Shown piece by piece: positions 1 to 7,525 of a DNA stretch of 64,000 nt. Source of the DNA: CAVQUE01 sp046290435 (GTDB lineage: Bacteria; Actinomycetota; Acidimicrobiia; Acidimicrobiales; UBA8592). The notes beneath the pieces are model-generated. The model was not told where the DNA came from. It saw only the letters and a list, made by a program, of their open reading frames with translations, and made no database searches. A program made the translations under genes and the position numbers. Positions within the stretch are counted from its first letter, which is position 1. Every line of letters begins with the position of its first letter. Location: assembly GCA_046290435.1 (NCBI GenBank), contig JBKAGO010000043.1:1-64000 (forward strand), written 5' to 3'.

Positions 1-1
1 A

Positions 2-82
2 CGCGCACCACCACCCACGAGCCGACCGTCGCCACCCACCACGACCGCCAACGCCCCAACCCTCGCCACCCAGGCCGGCTAA
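2..82 (+). CDS. 3' end of an unidentified CDS (cut by window edge)
   Basis: An open frame enters from the left edge and stops at TAA (80-82). The visible 26 residues are proline/threonine/alanine rich and match no family I recognise. Codon pattern is the only support, so this may be a chance open frame. Confidence 0.2.
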   Translation, partial: RAPPPTSRPSPPTTTANAPTLATQAG

Positions 83-191
83 TGAACGGTCCGGGCTAGG
101 GCTCGGGGGATCAGCCCGCTGGGCAGGGGCAGCGTCGATCGAAGCGGCCGACGTCGACGACCGAGAACGAGCAGACGCCATCACCGACCTG

Positions 192-677
192 TTGGCGTGG
201 CTGTGCTCAACCGTCCAGGTCTACGAAGGAGGCGCCGTCAGTCAAGGAGACAGAGATCCGGGTGAGTACGCACGATTCGTCGGTCCCGATACCGGCCGCA
301 AACCTGCCCTTCTCGAGCCACCACAAGAGCGGGTCACGGACTACTCCTGGCAAGTGGTGCTGCCACCTTCTCGCTTTCAACTCGTCGACATCGATGCCTT
401 GACAGCGTTCGCCGACCGCGTCGAGATCGTCGAAACTCCCGACCACCGACACGCAGCCGTGGCCCGCATCTGTGTCGACCAGACAGACGCGACCGAACCA
501 CACTGGCGCGAATGGCGCCGACTGCTCTGGCCCGCCCTGGTCCCCCGTGTCGTCGAGAATCGCCGAATGTCCTGGCCCAAAGCGCACCACCTCGTCGACG
601 AAGACTGGTGCCAAGCATCACCCGAAGAAATCCAAGACGCGCTCACCGCCCACCTGCGCCGACCGAAGCGCACCTGA
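192..677 (+). CDS. hypothetical protein, probably 5'-truncated
   Basis: The frame ends at TGA 675-677 and gives about 161 residues from a TTG at 192. It has no signal peptide or membrane segment and I do not recognise the family. The coding-like sequence continues upstream in the same frame to about 120 with no ATG, GTG or TTG and no stop. The gene may therefore have lost its true 5' end or start at an unusual codon. It lies just upstream of the broken gene at 695 with a 17-bp gap, so the two were probably co-transcribed. Confidence 0.5.
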   Translation: MAWLCSTVQVYEGGAVSQGDRDPGEYARFVGPDTGRKPALLEPPQERVTDYSWQVVLPPSRFQLVDIDALTAFADRVEIVETPDHRHAAVARICVDQTDATEPHWREWRRLLWPALVPRVVENRRMSWPKAHHLVDEDWCQASPEEIQDALTAHLRRPKRT

Positions 678-694
678 CAGAGGAGAAGGTGCCC

Positions 695-1217
695 ATGGGC
701 GCCCAGTTCTGGTTCACCCTCGTCGACCGCCACGGCACCATCGACGAAACCCTCACCCGCGCGCAGGCAGACCTGCTCGCCTCCGACGACATCTTCGCCA
801 TCATCCCCCCGCCCCACGCCATCGAAGCGCTCTTCGAACTCACCGGCACCATTCCCGCCATCGCCGACGCACTCGACCGCCTCGACCCCGACGGCCGCCC
901 CGCCACGGTTGACGATGCCCGGCTCCTGTGCGCGCCCGACCTCGGCACCGGCACCATCATCGACGCCACCAGCACCAACCCCACACCCCGCACCCCGACC
1001 CCGACGACTTCCCCGAAACCTGCATCCTCAGCCCCTCCCCGACACCGACCTCCTCGACCTCTTCGCCACCACCACCCCCACACCAGCCCAGGTCACCAGC
1101 GCCGAACCCGACCTCGCCGCCCTGCCCATCCCCCGCAACGACGGCCGCTACATCCCCACCACCAACCCCGACAACACCCCCGGCCCCATCGCATTCTTCG
1201 GCTGGACCGGCGACTAA
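695..1217 (+). pseudogene. hypothetical gene with apparent frameshifts
   Basis: ATG at 695 follows a good ribosome binding site (AGGAG at 681-685). The first 90 or so residues (MGAQFWFTLVDRHG...) read well in one frame to about 965. A short convincing stretch (DPDDFPETCILSP) then lies in a second frame, and the last 50 or so residues (ending AFFGWTGD) lie in a third, stopping at TAA 1215-1217. The changes fall in runs of C between about 970 and 1040, so either small indels broke the gene or the sequence has errors there. The repaired product would be about 173 residues, of unknown function. Confidence 0.5.
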
Positions 1218-1226
1218 GGGTGAGAG

Positions 1227-1327
1227 AAACGGACCAGGCCCCGCACCGGGGAACCGGGCGGGACCTGGGCTTTCGCCTGGAGCGGATGACCGGCCTCGAA
1301 CCGGCGACCACAGTCTTGGCCAGAGCT
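1227..1327 (-). repeat. oldest att-like copy: tRNA-Gly 3' fragment plus terminator (site 1)
   Basis: Positions 1227-1309 match 9704-9786 at all but two bases. They contain the tRNA terminator hairpin and the T-arm and acceptor 3' strand of tRNA-Gly. From 1310 the anticodon-arm part is degenerate (CTTGGC is retained). No D-arm or 5' acceptor strand follows, so this is a tRNA fragment. It reads as a displaced attachment site from an earlier integration at the same tRNA gene. Confidence 0.75.
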
Positions 1328-1488
1328 CAAACATCCCCACGCCGGCCACTACGTGCGTTTCCGTGCGGTCCAGTCCACTGATTCCGGCCCTGCTCGTACA
1401 GCAGATGGGATGGGCACCGAAGCCATCGAGCTCCTCGTCCGAGGACGCCCGCCCACTGCAGACGCCCGGTCGTCGACCGATCCGGCAG

Positions 1489-1854
1489 TCAGTCCTGGCC
1501 TGCCCGGCGCACCCGAAGCGCACCGTCGCGATAGACGGCAACGCACCCTGCGAGTCCGTCGAGGTCGACCCGCTGCGCCAACTCGGCGATGGTGTCGGCG
1601 ACGGCGCTACGGGAATGGTCGTCGATCCGCAACACAAGAATGCCTGCGTGGCTGCCGGGTGGATAGCGCCCGATGTCGCCGAATCCCCGATCCAGTGTGA
1701 GGATCAACCGTCCGCTCTCGGTTGCCGCGCAGCTGACGGTCGGGTCGTCGGCGCCGCCGAGGTCCTCGTCGAGGACGGTGTCGACGTCATGGCCGGCGTC
1801 GGAGAGGATTGCCGACGCGCTTCGCGGCAGGTTCTCGTCGAGCTTGATCCTCAC
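1489..1854 (-). CDS. DUF5615 PIN-like protein (putative toxin)
   Basis: The product is about 121 residues from a GTG at 1852-1854 and begins VRIKLDENLP, the hallmark start of DUF5615 (COG4634). Acidic residues typical of PIN-like folds follow: DEN near the start, a central GHDVDTV, and LDRGFGD. It acts in the cytoplasm as a presumed ribonuclease toxin; that role is inferred from the family, not shown. The start overlaps the stop of the DUF433 gene by 4 bp (GTGA), so the pair is translationally coupled. Longer upstream starts give low-complexity arginine-rich sequence and were rejected. Confidence 0.8.
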   Translation of the reverse strand: MRIKLDENLPRSASAILSDAGHDVDTVLDEDLGGADDPTVSCAATESGRLILTLDRGFGDIGRYPPGSHAGILVLRIDDHSRSAVADTIAELAQRVDLDGLAGCVAVYRDGALRVRRAGQD

Positions 1855-2093
1855 AGAGCGGAGACAGCCGGATACTCGTCGCGTGCCAGGTCGGCACCGT
1901 GAGCGGCGGCCGCTCTGATCCCATCCGGTGTCAGGGCCGGATACTCCGAAACGATCTCTGCCTCGGTCATCCCTGCCGCGAGACAGTCGAGCACGACACT
2001 GACGAGAACGCGGGTCCCGGCAACCACCGCCTGCCCGTGACAAATCGCAGGATCTCGAACGATTCCATGCCGCCGATCCTCAGCCATGAGCAC
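1851..2093 (-). CDS. DUF433 protein (putative antitoxin)
   Basis: This 80-residue DUF433 (COG2442) protein has the family signature HGQAVVAGTRVLVSVVLD, followed by AAGMTEAEIVSEYPALTPDGIRAA, a winged or helix-turn-helix-like region. DUF433 proteins usually sit directly upstream of DUF5615 or other PIN-like genes and are proposed antitoxins or autoregulators. That is the arrangement here, with a 4-bp overlap. The start lies near an ATG/CTG cluster at 2085-2093, and MAEDRRHGIVRDP could be the real N-terminus. Confidence 0.8.
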   Translation of the reverse strand: MLMAEDRRHGIVRDPAICHGQAVVAGTRVLVSVVLDCLAAGMTEAEIVSEYPALTPDGIRAAAAHGADLARDEYPAVSAL

Positions 2094-2266
2094 GAAGTCT
2101 AGGACCTCGTGCGCGCAGCCATGGAGAAGCGACGACAGTCGAGCACCCTCGGGAACCTGCGACGCCGACCAGAATCCGAGCGGGGATCGTCATGGTGCTG
2201 ACGTACGGGGTGCGGGAGCCGGGTGCGTCTCGGCATGTACGGTGACGACGAACCGGGGAGATCGTC

Positions 2267-2644
2267 ATGGCCGGTATGCGTCGCCTCGCTGAGCCGATTC
2301 AGCCATGGGAAAAGCTCGGCTGGCGGGCAGCGAGCCTCCTCATGGCCGGCGTTGCGGCCATTGCGTTGTTCGTGTGGTGGTTCGCGTTCAGCGACTACTA
2401 CTCCGCAAAGATCGTCGGCGCCGCGGTGGAACCCTACGTCGTGCACCTGACGCTGTCGGCGTGTGGGTTCCACGCCTATCAAGTCGAAATCGATGAGCGA
2501 AACGACGGCGTGAACTTCAAGATTCGCGTCCGCGAGCCCAGCAATGACGACTTTGCAGACGGGATCGCGGTCGGCGGGGTCTTCGTCGGGCGAACACTCA
2601 TCGACGCGACGACCGGTGAACGAATACGAGTGGCCTCTCCGTGA
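2267..2644 (+). CDS. small single-pass membrane protein
   Basis: ATG 2267 is preceded by GGGAG at 2256-2260, and the product is 125 residues. One clear membrane segment spans about residues 22-40 (AASLLMAGVAAIALFVWWFA). About 80 polar residues follow, probably outside the cell, with a single visible Cys. I recognise no family. It lies between the divergent DUF433/DUF5615 pair and site 2, inside element A. The 170 bp before it (2094-2266) presumably hold both divergent promoters; I see no clear motif there. Confidence 0.6.
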   Translation: MAGMRRLAEPIQPWEKLGWRAASLLMAGVAAIALFVWWFAFSDYYSAKIVGAAVEPYVVHLTLSACGFHAYQVEIDERNDGVNFKIRVREPSNDDFADGIAVGGVFVGRTLIDATTGERIRVASP

Positions 2645-2690
2645 CGTCGGTTCAGCCGTTGAACGGCGTCACCCTCCTTCGGATGGGATA

Positions 2691-2795
2691 GATGGGCAAA
2701 ACGGACCAGGTCCCGCACCGGGAAACCGGGCGGGACCTGGGCTTTCGCCTGGAGCGGATGACCGGCCTCGAACCGGCGACCTCAACCTTGGCAAG
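2691..2795 (-). repeat. att site 2: 105-bp exact copy of the tRNA-Gly 3' half and terminator
   Basis: Positions 2691-2795 are identical to 9696-9800. With the 10 bp before, the match is 114 of 115. The copy holds the terminator hairpin, acceptor 3' strand with CCA, T arm and anticodon loop. It ends at the last bases of the anticodon loop, with no D arm beyond. It is the displaced end of the tRNA gene left when element B inserted, and it is also the right end of element A. Confidence 0.9.
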
Positions 2796-2875
2796 ACCCG
2801 AAACATCGTCCAGCCCGCACACAACGGCGGTTCCAGCGGGCTCCCGTCCGCCGAACTCGCCCCGTTCCGCACCGT

Positions 2876-2897
2876 GGATGGGATGACGGATGGGATG
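2876..2897 (+). repeat. direct repeats GGATGGGATG, candidate integrase arm sites
   Basis: Two exact copies of GGATGGGATG lie at 2876-2885 and 2888-2897, about 80 bp inside the left end of element B. The same decamer occurs twice at the right end (9673-9695). Paired short direct repeats flanking a core are the usual form of arm-type binding sites of tyrosine integrases. The role is inferred. Confidence 0.5.
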
Positions 2898-2940
2898 CGG
2901 GCCTCCGTCTCGATGCGCCTGCGTGGAGCGGTTCTCGCCA

Positions 2941-3051
2941 TCAGTCGAACACGACGAGACCACGGAGCCAGTCGACGAGTTCCGGCTCAGCGATGCCGGT
3001 GACCTGTTCGGCGAGCCAGAGGTACTCGGCGACGTCGAGGTAGCGCGTCAC
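2941..3051 (-). pseudogene. truncated Doc-like (Fic family) toxin remnant
   Basis: A GTG at 3049-3051 opens a 36-residue frame beginning VTRYLDVAEYLWLAEQVTG, the typical N-terminus of Doc toxins (usually about 125 residues). The frame stops at TGA 2941-2943. Nothing resembling the catalytic HxFxD/N loop follows, so the toxin is truncated. It overlaps the upstream antitoxin remnant by 3 bp, the usual antitoxin-then-Doc layout. The assignment rests on N-terminal resemblance only. Confidence 0.6.
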
Positions 3052-3176
3052 TGCGCGAGTCGGTCGAGAAGCTCCTTATCCCGTTCGATCAGCCTCTTGG
3101 CCCGGCTGGTGAAGTCCTTGTCGGCACGCACGCGATCGATCTCGGCGTTCGCATCAGGTTTCGACTGATCCGACAA
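3048..3176 (-). pseudogene. C-terminal remnant of a Doc-associated antitoxin
   Basis: The frame ends in DFTSRAKRLIERDKELLDRLA, like the C-terminal helix that contacts Doc in ribbon-helix-helix-type antitoxins. A DNA-binding N-terminal part is missing; only about 42 residues are readable from a TTG at 3174-3176. The end of the sigma-factor partner gene lies only 31 bp upstream, suggesting an insertion or deletion removed the rest. The unit with the Doc fragment is probably dead. Confidence 0.5.
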
Positions 3177-3207
3177 GAGCTGCGGCGGTCGACAGGGGCG
3201 AGCGGAT

Positions 3208-4914
3208 TCAGGGGCCGATCGAGACCTGAGCCGTCGCCGTCTGCGACCGCGCTGCGTCCCCTGCCCCGATCACCAGTCCATCGTCGGTGACGCTGTAGGT
3301 GACCTCGGCTTCGAACGATCCATCGACAGGGGTGACTGGCGTGAGGTCGCCCGTGTCGCAGGTGCTGAACGGCTCGGCTGCGCATGGCAGCAAAAACACC
3401 GGAGGCGTCGTCGTCCAACCTTCCCCGCTGATGGTGAAGGTGTACTCCCCCGCAGCGGGTACTGACGCAGGTTCGACGGTGATCGTTGCGCTCCCAGAGC
3501 TGGATGGTGGGCCGGGGATTCGGAACTCGTAGCTCACAGTGAAGCGATCTGATGCAACGAGCTCGAGAGCAGTCGCCGCAGCAGGGACCTCGACCTCGAC
3601 GACATCCTCACCGGATCCGGAGCCTTCGACCGTCGCTCGGGTGAGCGGTGGGGCACACTGCATCTGTTCGCAGACCCGGATCTCGGCCCGCTCCTGGTCG
3701 CGCAATCCGCGAACCGTCAGTTCCACAACAGCTGGCAGATCGATCGTGGCGAGCGCGTCGACAGAAATCGTCAGGGGCATCTCTGACGCGGGCACCCAAT
3801 CGATCTGCTCGCCCTGCACCGCGACGAGGAACCCCCCCTCATGGCCTTGGGCGAGTCGCTCTCCACCTTTGCCGTGTACCTCAACGGTGCCCAGGACGCC
3901 ACCATCGGCGTCAACGGGAAGCTCACTGATCACCTGACACTGCTGCCGGTCGATCTCGCCGGCGTTACTGGCTCGGCAGGCGTGCACGGTCACCGCCCCG
4001 CCTGGCTCCCAACCGCTGCCTCGAACAGTCGTAGTTGCGGAGACTCGATCGATCCACAGCGTCGTGCCGGCATCGCCATCCTGTCCCGCCACAGGCAAGA
4101 GGCGAGGACCCTGCGCCGGCGATGGCGCCCTCACCGTTGCGACCAACAAGGGCTCGTCGACAGCCTCGGGCATGACGACAACGACGGCGTCCCCGCCGGG
4201 TTGGAACTTGGCGACGATCTCGACATCGATGTCGTCGACAGACGCGACCTCCTCGACGATGGTCGTGACCGTCGTGTCCCCGCACTGCAAACCACCGCTG
4301 TCATGGAGCTCGACATCCCCGCAGAGCATGAGGACGCCGGGGCCATCGCCGAAACCGGAACCTTGAATTCGCAATACGGCGATGCCTGGTGCGTCCAGGT
4401 CGATGATGTCGGACTCAGCGTTCGTTCCTGGACTCACCGGCACAGCGACGGGATCGGGCCAAGGAATCGTGGCGTCCACCGCCAGCGGTGAATCCGTTTC
4501 GGCCTGCGAATCCTGTCCAGTAGCGCCCTCACTCGCTTCGCCTTCGGGGGCATCCGGCTGCATGCCGTCGACTGCCCCAGATCCCTGCGCGCCCACCGAC
4601 GGCGGGTCCAGATCAGCATCGGGCGCACCCACCAGTACGACATCCGAGCCCGATCCGGCGTCGCCGCCAATCACGGCAACGCCGAGCAGAGCCACGACTG
4701 CCGCTGCCGAAGCGACAAGGACGACAGCAACGTAGCTGCGACGTGGCGATCGAGCGGTCGCCGCCGGTCCCGCCGCGGCCTTCTCGAGCCGCTCGAGACT
4801 CGACTCCAGCTCCGGACGGTCGACACCGGTCCGATGGACGCCAGTCACCTCGTCGAGACTGAGTGGCGCTGCCGCCGTGTCGAGGATCCGGAGAATGTCG
4901 TCGTCACGCTTCAT
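3208..4914 (-). CDS. membrane-anchored partner (putative anti-sigma factor) of the ECF sigma factor
   Basis: The product is 568 residues from ATG 4912-4914, which overlaps the sigma gene by 11 bp, so translation is coupled. The first 55 or so residues (MKRDDDILRILDTAAAPLSLDE...) form a short cytoplasmic part. One membrane helix follows at about 65-90 (SYVAVVLVASAAAVVALLGV), then an acidic linker and about 400 residues outside the membrane. These contain repeated beta-rich units with GSGFGDGPGV, GSGWEPGGAV and GEGWTTTPPV, reminiscent of Ig-like domains, and paired cysteines. No ZAS zinc motif is visible, so the anti-sigma role is inferred from position. The exterior domain may sense or bind an envelope ligand. 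Confidence 0.75.
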   Translation of the reverse strand: MKRDDDILRILDTAAAPLSLDEVTGVHRTGVDRPELESSLERLEKAAAGPAATARSPRRSYVAVVLVASAAAVVALLGVAVIGGDAGSGSDVVLVGAPDADLDPPSVGAQGSGAVDGMQPDAPEGEASEGATGQDSQAETDSPLAVDATIPWPDPVAVPVSPGTNAESDIIDLDAPGIAVLRIQGSGFGDGPGVLMLCGDVELHDSGGLQCGDTTVTTIVEEVASVDDIDVEIVAKFQPGGDAVVVVMPEAVDEPLLVATVRAPSPAQGPRLLPVAGQDGDAGTTLWIDRVSATTTVRGSGWEPGGAVTVHACRASNAGEIDRQQCQVISELPVDADGGVLGTVEVHGKGGERLAQGHEGGFLVAVQGEQIDWVPASEMPLTISVDALATIDLPAVVELTVRGLRDQERAEIRVCEQMQCAPPLTRATVEGSGSGEDVVEVEVPAAATALELVASDRFTVSYEFRIPGPPSSSGSATITVEPASVPAAGEYTFTISGEGWTTTPPVFLLPCAAEPFSTCDTGDLTPVTPVDGSFEAEVTYSVTDDGLVIGAGDAARSQTATAQVSIGP

Positions 4915-5410
4915 GGCTGACTCCCAATACCTCTCGAAGTTTCGCCATCGCTCGTTCGAGGTGGTTCTGCACCGACGATCGAGCGATGCCCAGGAATGCG
5001 GCGGTCTCGGCGTGGCTGTAGCCATGGCCTTCCACGAGTACGACCACCTGGAACTGGCGACGCGAAAGCGATGCGAGCGCAGCATCGAGCCCGGGCTCGA
5101 TCGAGCGGCCGAGTTCGACCGATGCCGGTTCGAACCAGCCAGGGTGGACCCGAGCGTCGGCCTGGAGCCGACTCTTCGCAGCGTTCGCGCCGACCCGATA
5201 CAGGTACCCGGCCCGGTTGTCGAGGCCGGAAGCTCTCGGCCATGTCTTCCACGCCCACCCGAACGCCTCCGCTGCGGCATCACGACCGATCTCGGGACCG
5301 AACCCAGCGACGAGAACACGGCGAACCACTGGCTCGAACGCCACGAAGAACAGCTCGAACGACCGATGGCCGCCGTCGCTCTCGTTGTCGCCGTTCGCAT
5401 CCACCGCCAT
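4904..5410 (-). CDS. ECF-family RNA polymerase sigma factor
   Basis: The product is about 168 residues. Region 2 (FELFFVAFEPVVRRVLVAGF ... NRAGYLYRVGANAAKSR) recognises the -10 element. Region 4 (LSRRQFQVVVLVEGHGYSHA followed by TAAFLGIARSSVQNHLERAM) is the -35-binding helix-turn-helix. ECF factors direct transcription of stress or envelope genes and are held by a partner, here the downstream coupled membrane protein. I chose ATG 5408-5410; a GTG at 5447-5449 would add 13 residues. The 155 bp up to the next gene must hold its promoter. Confidence 0.85.
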   Translation of the reverse strand: MAVDANGDNESDGGHRSFELFFVAFEPVVRRVLVAGFGPEIGRDAAAEAFGWAWKTWPRASGLDNRAGYLYRVGANAAKSRLQADARVHPGWFEPASVELGRSIEPGLDAALASLSRRQFQVVVLVEGHGYSHAETAAFLGIARSSVQNHLERAMAKLREVLGVSHEA

Positions 5411-5565
5411 CACCGTCCAAAGGTCCCCCAAGCGCGTCTTGCACCACAAGAAGCCGAGAGAACTTCAACCCGATGCAACCGGGGCAACCCAGTCGCGCTG
5501 CCAGCTCGGGCGTGGCCGCACACTCCCGTGGGGTCCCGAACGGTCCCTGGCATCGGCCAGGAGTG

Positions 5566-6060
5566 TTAGTGACCTTCCCTCAGCTCGAATCGCGCCCCCT
5601 CGGCCCGAAGCATCTGGAATGGGTTCATGTGGCGGACGCCGTTGGCGATCGCCGCGTTCGGGATCTTGATCCGGCGTCGACCATCGCTGATAACTTCGTG
5701 GGTGACGACGATGTGCCCCCCAGCCACGGCGTGCCCGATGAGGAATGAGTCCGCGGCGGAGGCGAACTCGCTCTTCGCCGCAGCGGCGTAGTCCGGTGAG
5801 TCGTTCGCCCACCGGTTGACGGCCGCGACGGAGGGGATCTCGTCGGCGGTGAGCGGGAGGAAGAACGAGCGGTGCTCCTTCGCCCACTGCGCGAGGTCGT
5901 CATCACTGCCGGCCAGCTCGTTGTAGACGGCCTCGACGCTGTGGACGGTCCCCGCTGCGTTGGCCACGTCGAGCCAGTCCCAGAACGCCGGGCAGAAGTC
6001 GAAGCCGTAGTGATCGTTCTTGGCCCGGATGAACACATCCGAGTCGAGTAGGTACGCCAC
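5566..6060 (-). CDS. DUF4411 PIN-like protein (putative toxin)
   Basis: The product is 164 residues and begins MAYLLDSDVFIRAKNDHYGF, the DUF4411 signature with the first PIN acidic residues. It continues with FCPAFWDWL, SAADSFLIGHA and VVTHEV, which supply further conserved acidic and histidine positions. It is a presumed RNase. The GTG start (6058-6060) shares one base with the stop of the ImmA/IrrE gene. DUF4411 genes are known partners of COG2856 metallopeptidases in predicted toxin-antitoxin loci. Confidence 0.85.
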   Translation of the reverse strand: MAYLLDSDVFIRAKNDHYGFDFCPAFWDWLDVANAAGTVHSVEAVYNELAGSDDDLAQWAKEHRSFFLPLTADEIPSVAAVNRWANDSPDYAAAAKSEFASAADSFLIGHAVAGGHIVVTHEVISDGRRRIKIPNAAIANGVRHMNPFQMLRAEGARFELREGH

Positions 6061-7214
6061 TACAGCACCTCGAGCTGCTGGGCGAGCCCCTCGAAGGTCG
6101 AGGTCTTCTTCACGTCGAGCAGACGGAAGGCCTCGGTGTAGGGAGTACGGCCCTCGAGTGTGCTGGCGATCAACTCCCGGGCGAAACGCTTCCCGACCTG
6201 GACGGGCTTGGTGTTGTAGTAGTTCCCGCCGGCGCCTCGCTCGGCGACGATCTCTGCGATGCGCTCGCGCTCGCCACGCAGTTCGACCATGAACTGCTCC
6301 CAGGAAAGGGCGCCCGCCTCACGCATTCGACCGAGGATGACCTGGGTGGAGACCCGGAAACGCTCGGCCAGCGGCTGGAGCTGTCCATGAAGGTCCGCGT
6401 TCAGGTCGAACAGCTCGCGGAACTCGTCCATGGGGACGAGGAGCTCGGCGGCGACCTGGTTGCACCACCGCTCGTCGTCGAAGCGACGAGCAGACTCCGG
6501 GTCGACGTCGGACAGGCCAGTGGAGCCGAGCCACAGGTGCGCGAGCTCGTGGGCGAGGGTGAAGACCTGCGCCGCCTTGGCGTCGGTCCCATTTATGAAC
6601 ACGACCGCGGCATAGGGATCGGCGAGGGCGAACCCACGGAACTCCTCGGCATCGAGCTTGCGGTGCGTGTTGGAGCCGACGATCCCGCTGATCATCACGA
6701 GGACACCGATCGCCTCAGCGTTCTCGCGAAGTCGCGTCAACGCTGCGTCCCACGAGCGCAGGCGAGCGCGTGTGTCCGCCGTCCAGTCGAGCAGCTCACG
6801 CATCTGCGCCGCTACGGCGACAGGAGCGTCGGACGAGACAGCCGTGCCCACGAACGGCAACGGCTGCTCGCCGTTCAAGAGCTGACTGTCTCGGTACCAC
6901 TCCTGTCTCGCCTGACAGACATAGATCGTGTCGAGCAGGTCGGCCGAAGGTGCACCGTCGACCGGTCGATCTCCGACGGTGCGGAAGTCCGGGATCGGCA
7001 CGTCCTCCGCTGGTGGCTCATCGAGGAAGAAGTAGCCGACCGGAGTGTGCGTCTTCTTGGCGAAGTCCTCGAGCTGCTTCAGCGTGGGGGCTCGCTCCCC
7101 AGCGAGCCACTCGCCGAATCGCGGGAACCGCTTCGCCCATGCTTGCTCATCGATTCCGGATCGCGCACGCGCCCACTCGTAGAGCTCGGGCTGCACCTCG
7201 ATCCGAACCGACAT
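6060..7214 (-). CDS. ImmA/IrrE family metallo-endopeptidase with N-terminal HTH
   Basis: The product is 384 residues from ATG 7212-7214. The N-terminal 65 or so residues (RIEVQPELYEWARARSGID ... FAKKTHTPVGYFFLDEPP) form an Xre-like DNA-binding region. The zinc-peptidase motif HELAH (in FTLAHELAHLWLG) lies near residue 220, with the downstream glutamate region DERWCNQVAAELLVP. This architecture (Xre-COG2856) paired with DUF4411 is a predicted antitoxin/regulator module that binds its own promoter and may cleave its partner or repressor. A longer upstream start adds low-complexity sequence and was rejected. The gene is followed directly by the DUF4411 gene. Confidence 0.88.
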   Translation of the reverse strand: MSVRIEVQPELYEWARARSGIDEQAWAKRFPRFGEWLAGERAPTLKQLEDFAKKTHTPVGYFFLDEPPAEDVPIPDFRTVGDRPVDGAPSADLLDTIYVCQARQEWYRDSQLLNGEQPLPFVGTAVSSDAPVAVAAQMRELLDWTADTRARLRSWDAALTRLRENAEAIGVLVMISGIVGSNTHRKLDAEEFRGFALADPYAAVVFINGTDAKAAQVFTLAHELAHLWLGSTGLSDVDPESARRFDDERWCNQVAAELLVPMDEFRELFDLNADLHGQLQPLAERFRVSTQVILGRMREAGALSWEQFMVELRGERERIAEIVAERGAGGNYYNTKPVQVGKRFARELIASTLEGRTPYTEAFRLLDVKKTSTFEGLAQQLEVL

Positions 7215-7355
7215 GCGCTCCAGTATCGCCTGCGGCCACCGACACTGCGCCGACCCCCGCCGGCTGCCGTCAAGAAGCGGACCGCTCGCCGCGCTCGGTG
7301 ACCACCCCTCGGAGCCGGCGAACGTCCATCTCTCCAACGAAAAAACCTGAGACAC

Positions 7356-7429
7356 ATCTGCAGGTCCTTCGGACCTGCAGATTGGGAGATTCCACAGGCC
7401 ATCTCCCAATCACTCTCAGTGGCTGAGAG
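7356..7429. other. array of three perfect hairpins in an intergenic region
   Basis: The 311-bp gap between the ImmA/IrrE start (7214) and the gene at 7526 holds three back-to-back inverted repeats. Stem 1 has 12-bp arms 7356-7367/7371-7382 with a 3-nt loop. Stem 2 has 10-bp arms 7381-7390/7401-7410 with a 10-nt loop. Stem 3 has 7-bp arms 7413-7419/7423-7429 with a 3-nt loop. All arms are perfect. Candidate roles are operators for the divergent genes, a small structured RNA, or a strand-specific origin of the element. Nothing else is recognisable in the gap. Confidence 0.75.
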
Positions 7430-7525
7430 ATCAACTCCCCCCGAGACCGGGTCGGCCGGCTCGATGAGCCCACCGACCTATCGTGGGTTGCCCGGTTCGT
7501 CCTGCTGTGATCGACTCGTCTCCGC

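Larger units (their letters stand above)
1310..2795. mobile_element. element A: small tRNA-Gly island without an integrase
   Basis: The segment is bounded by att-like site 1 on the left and the 105-bp site 2 on the right. It holds a DUF433/DUF5615 pair and one small membrane protein, with no recombinase. A GATGGGATG motif at 1404-1412 sits about 80 bp inside site 1. The same motif sits about 80 bp inside site 2 in element B, which suggests the two elements use related integrases. It could be a remnant of a larger island or a passenger mobilised by the element B integrase. The boundaries are inferred. Confidence 0.55.
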
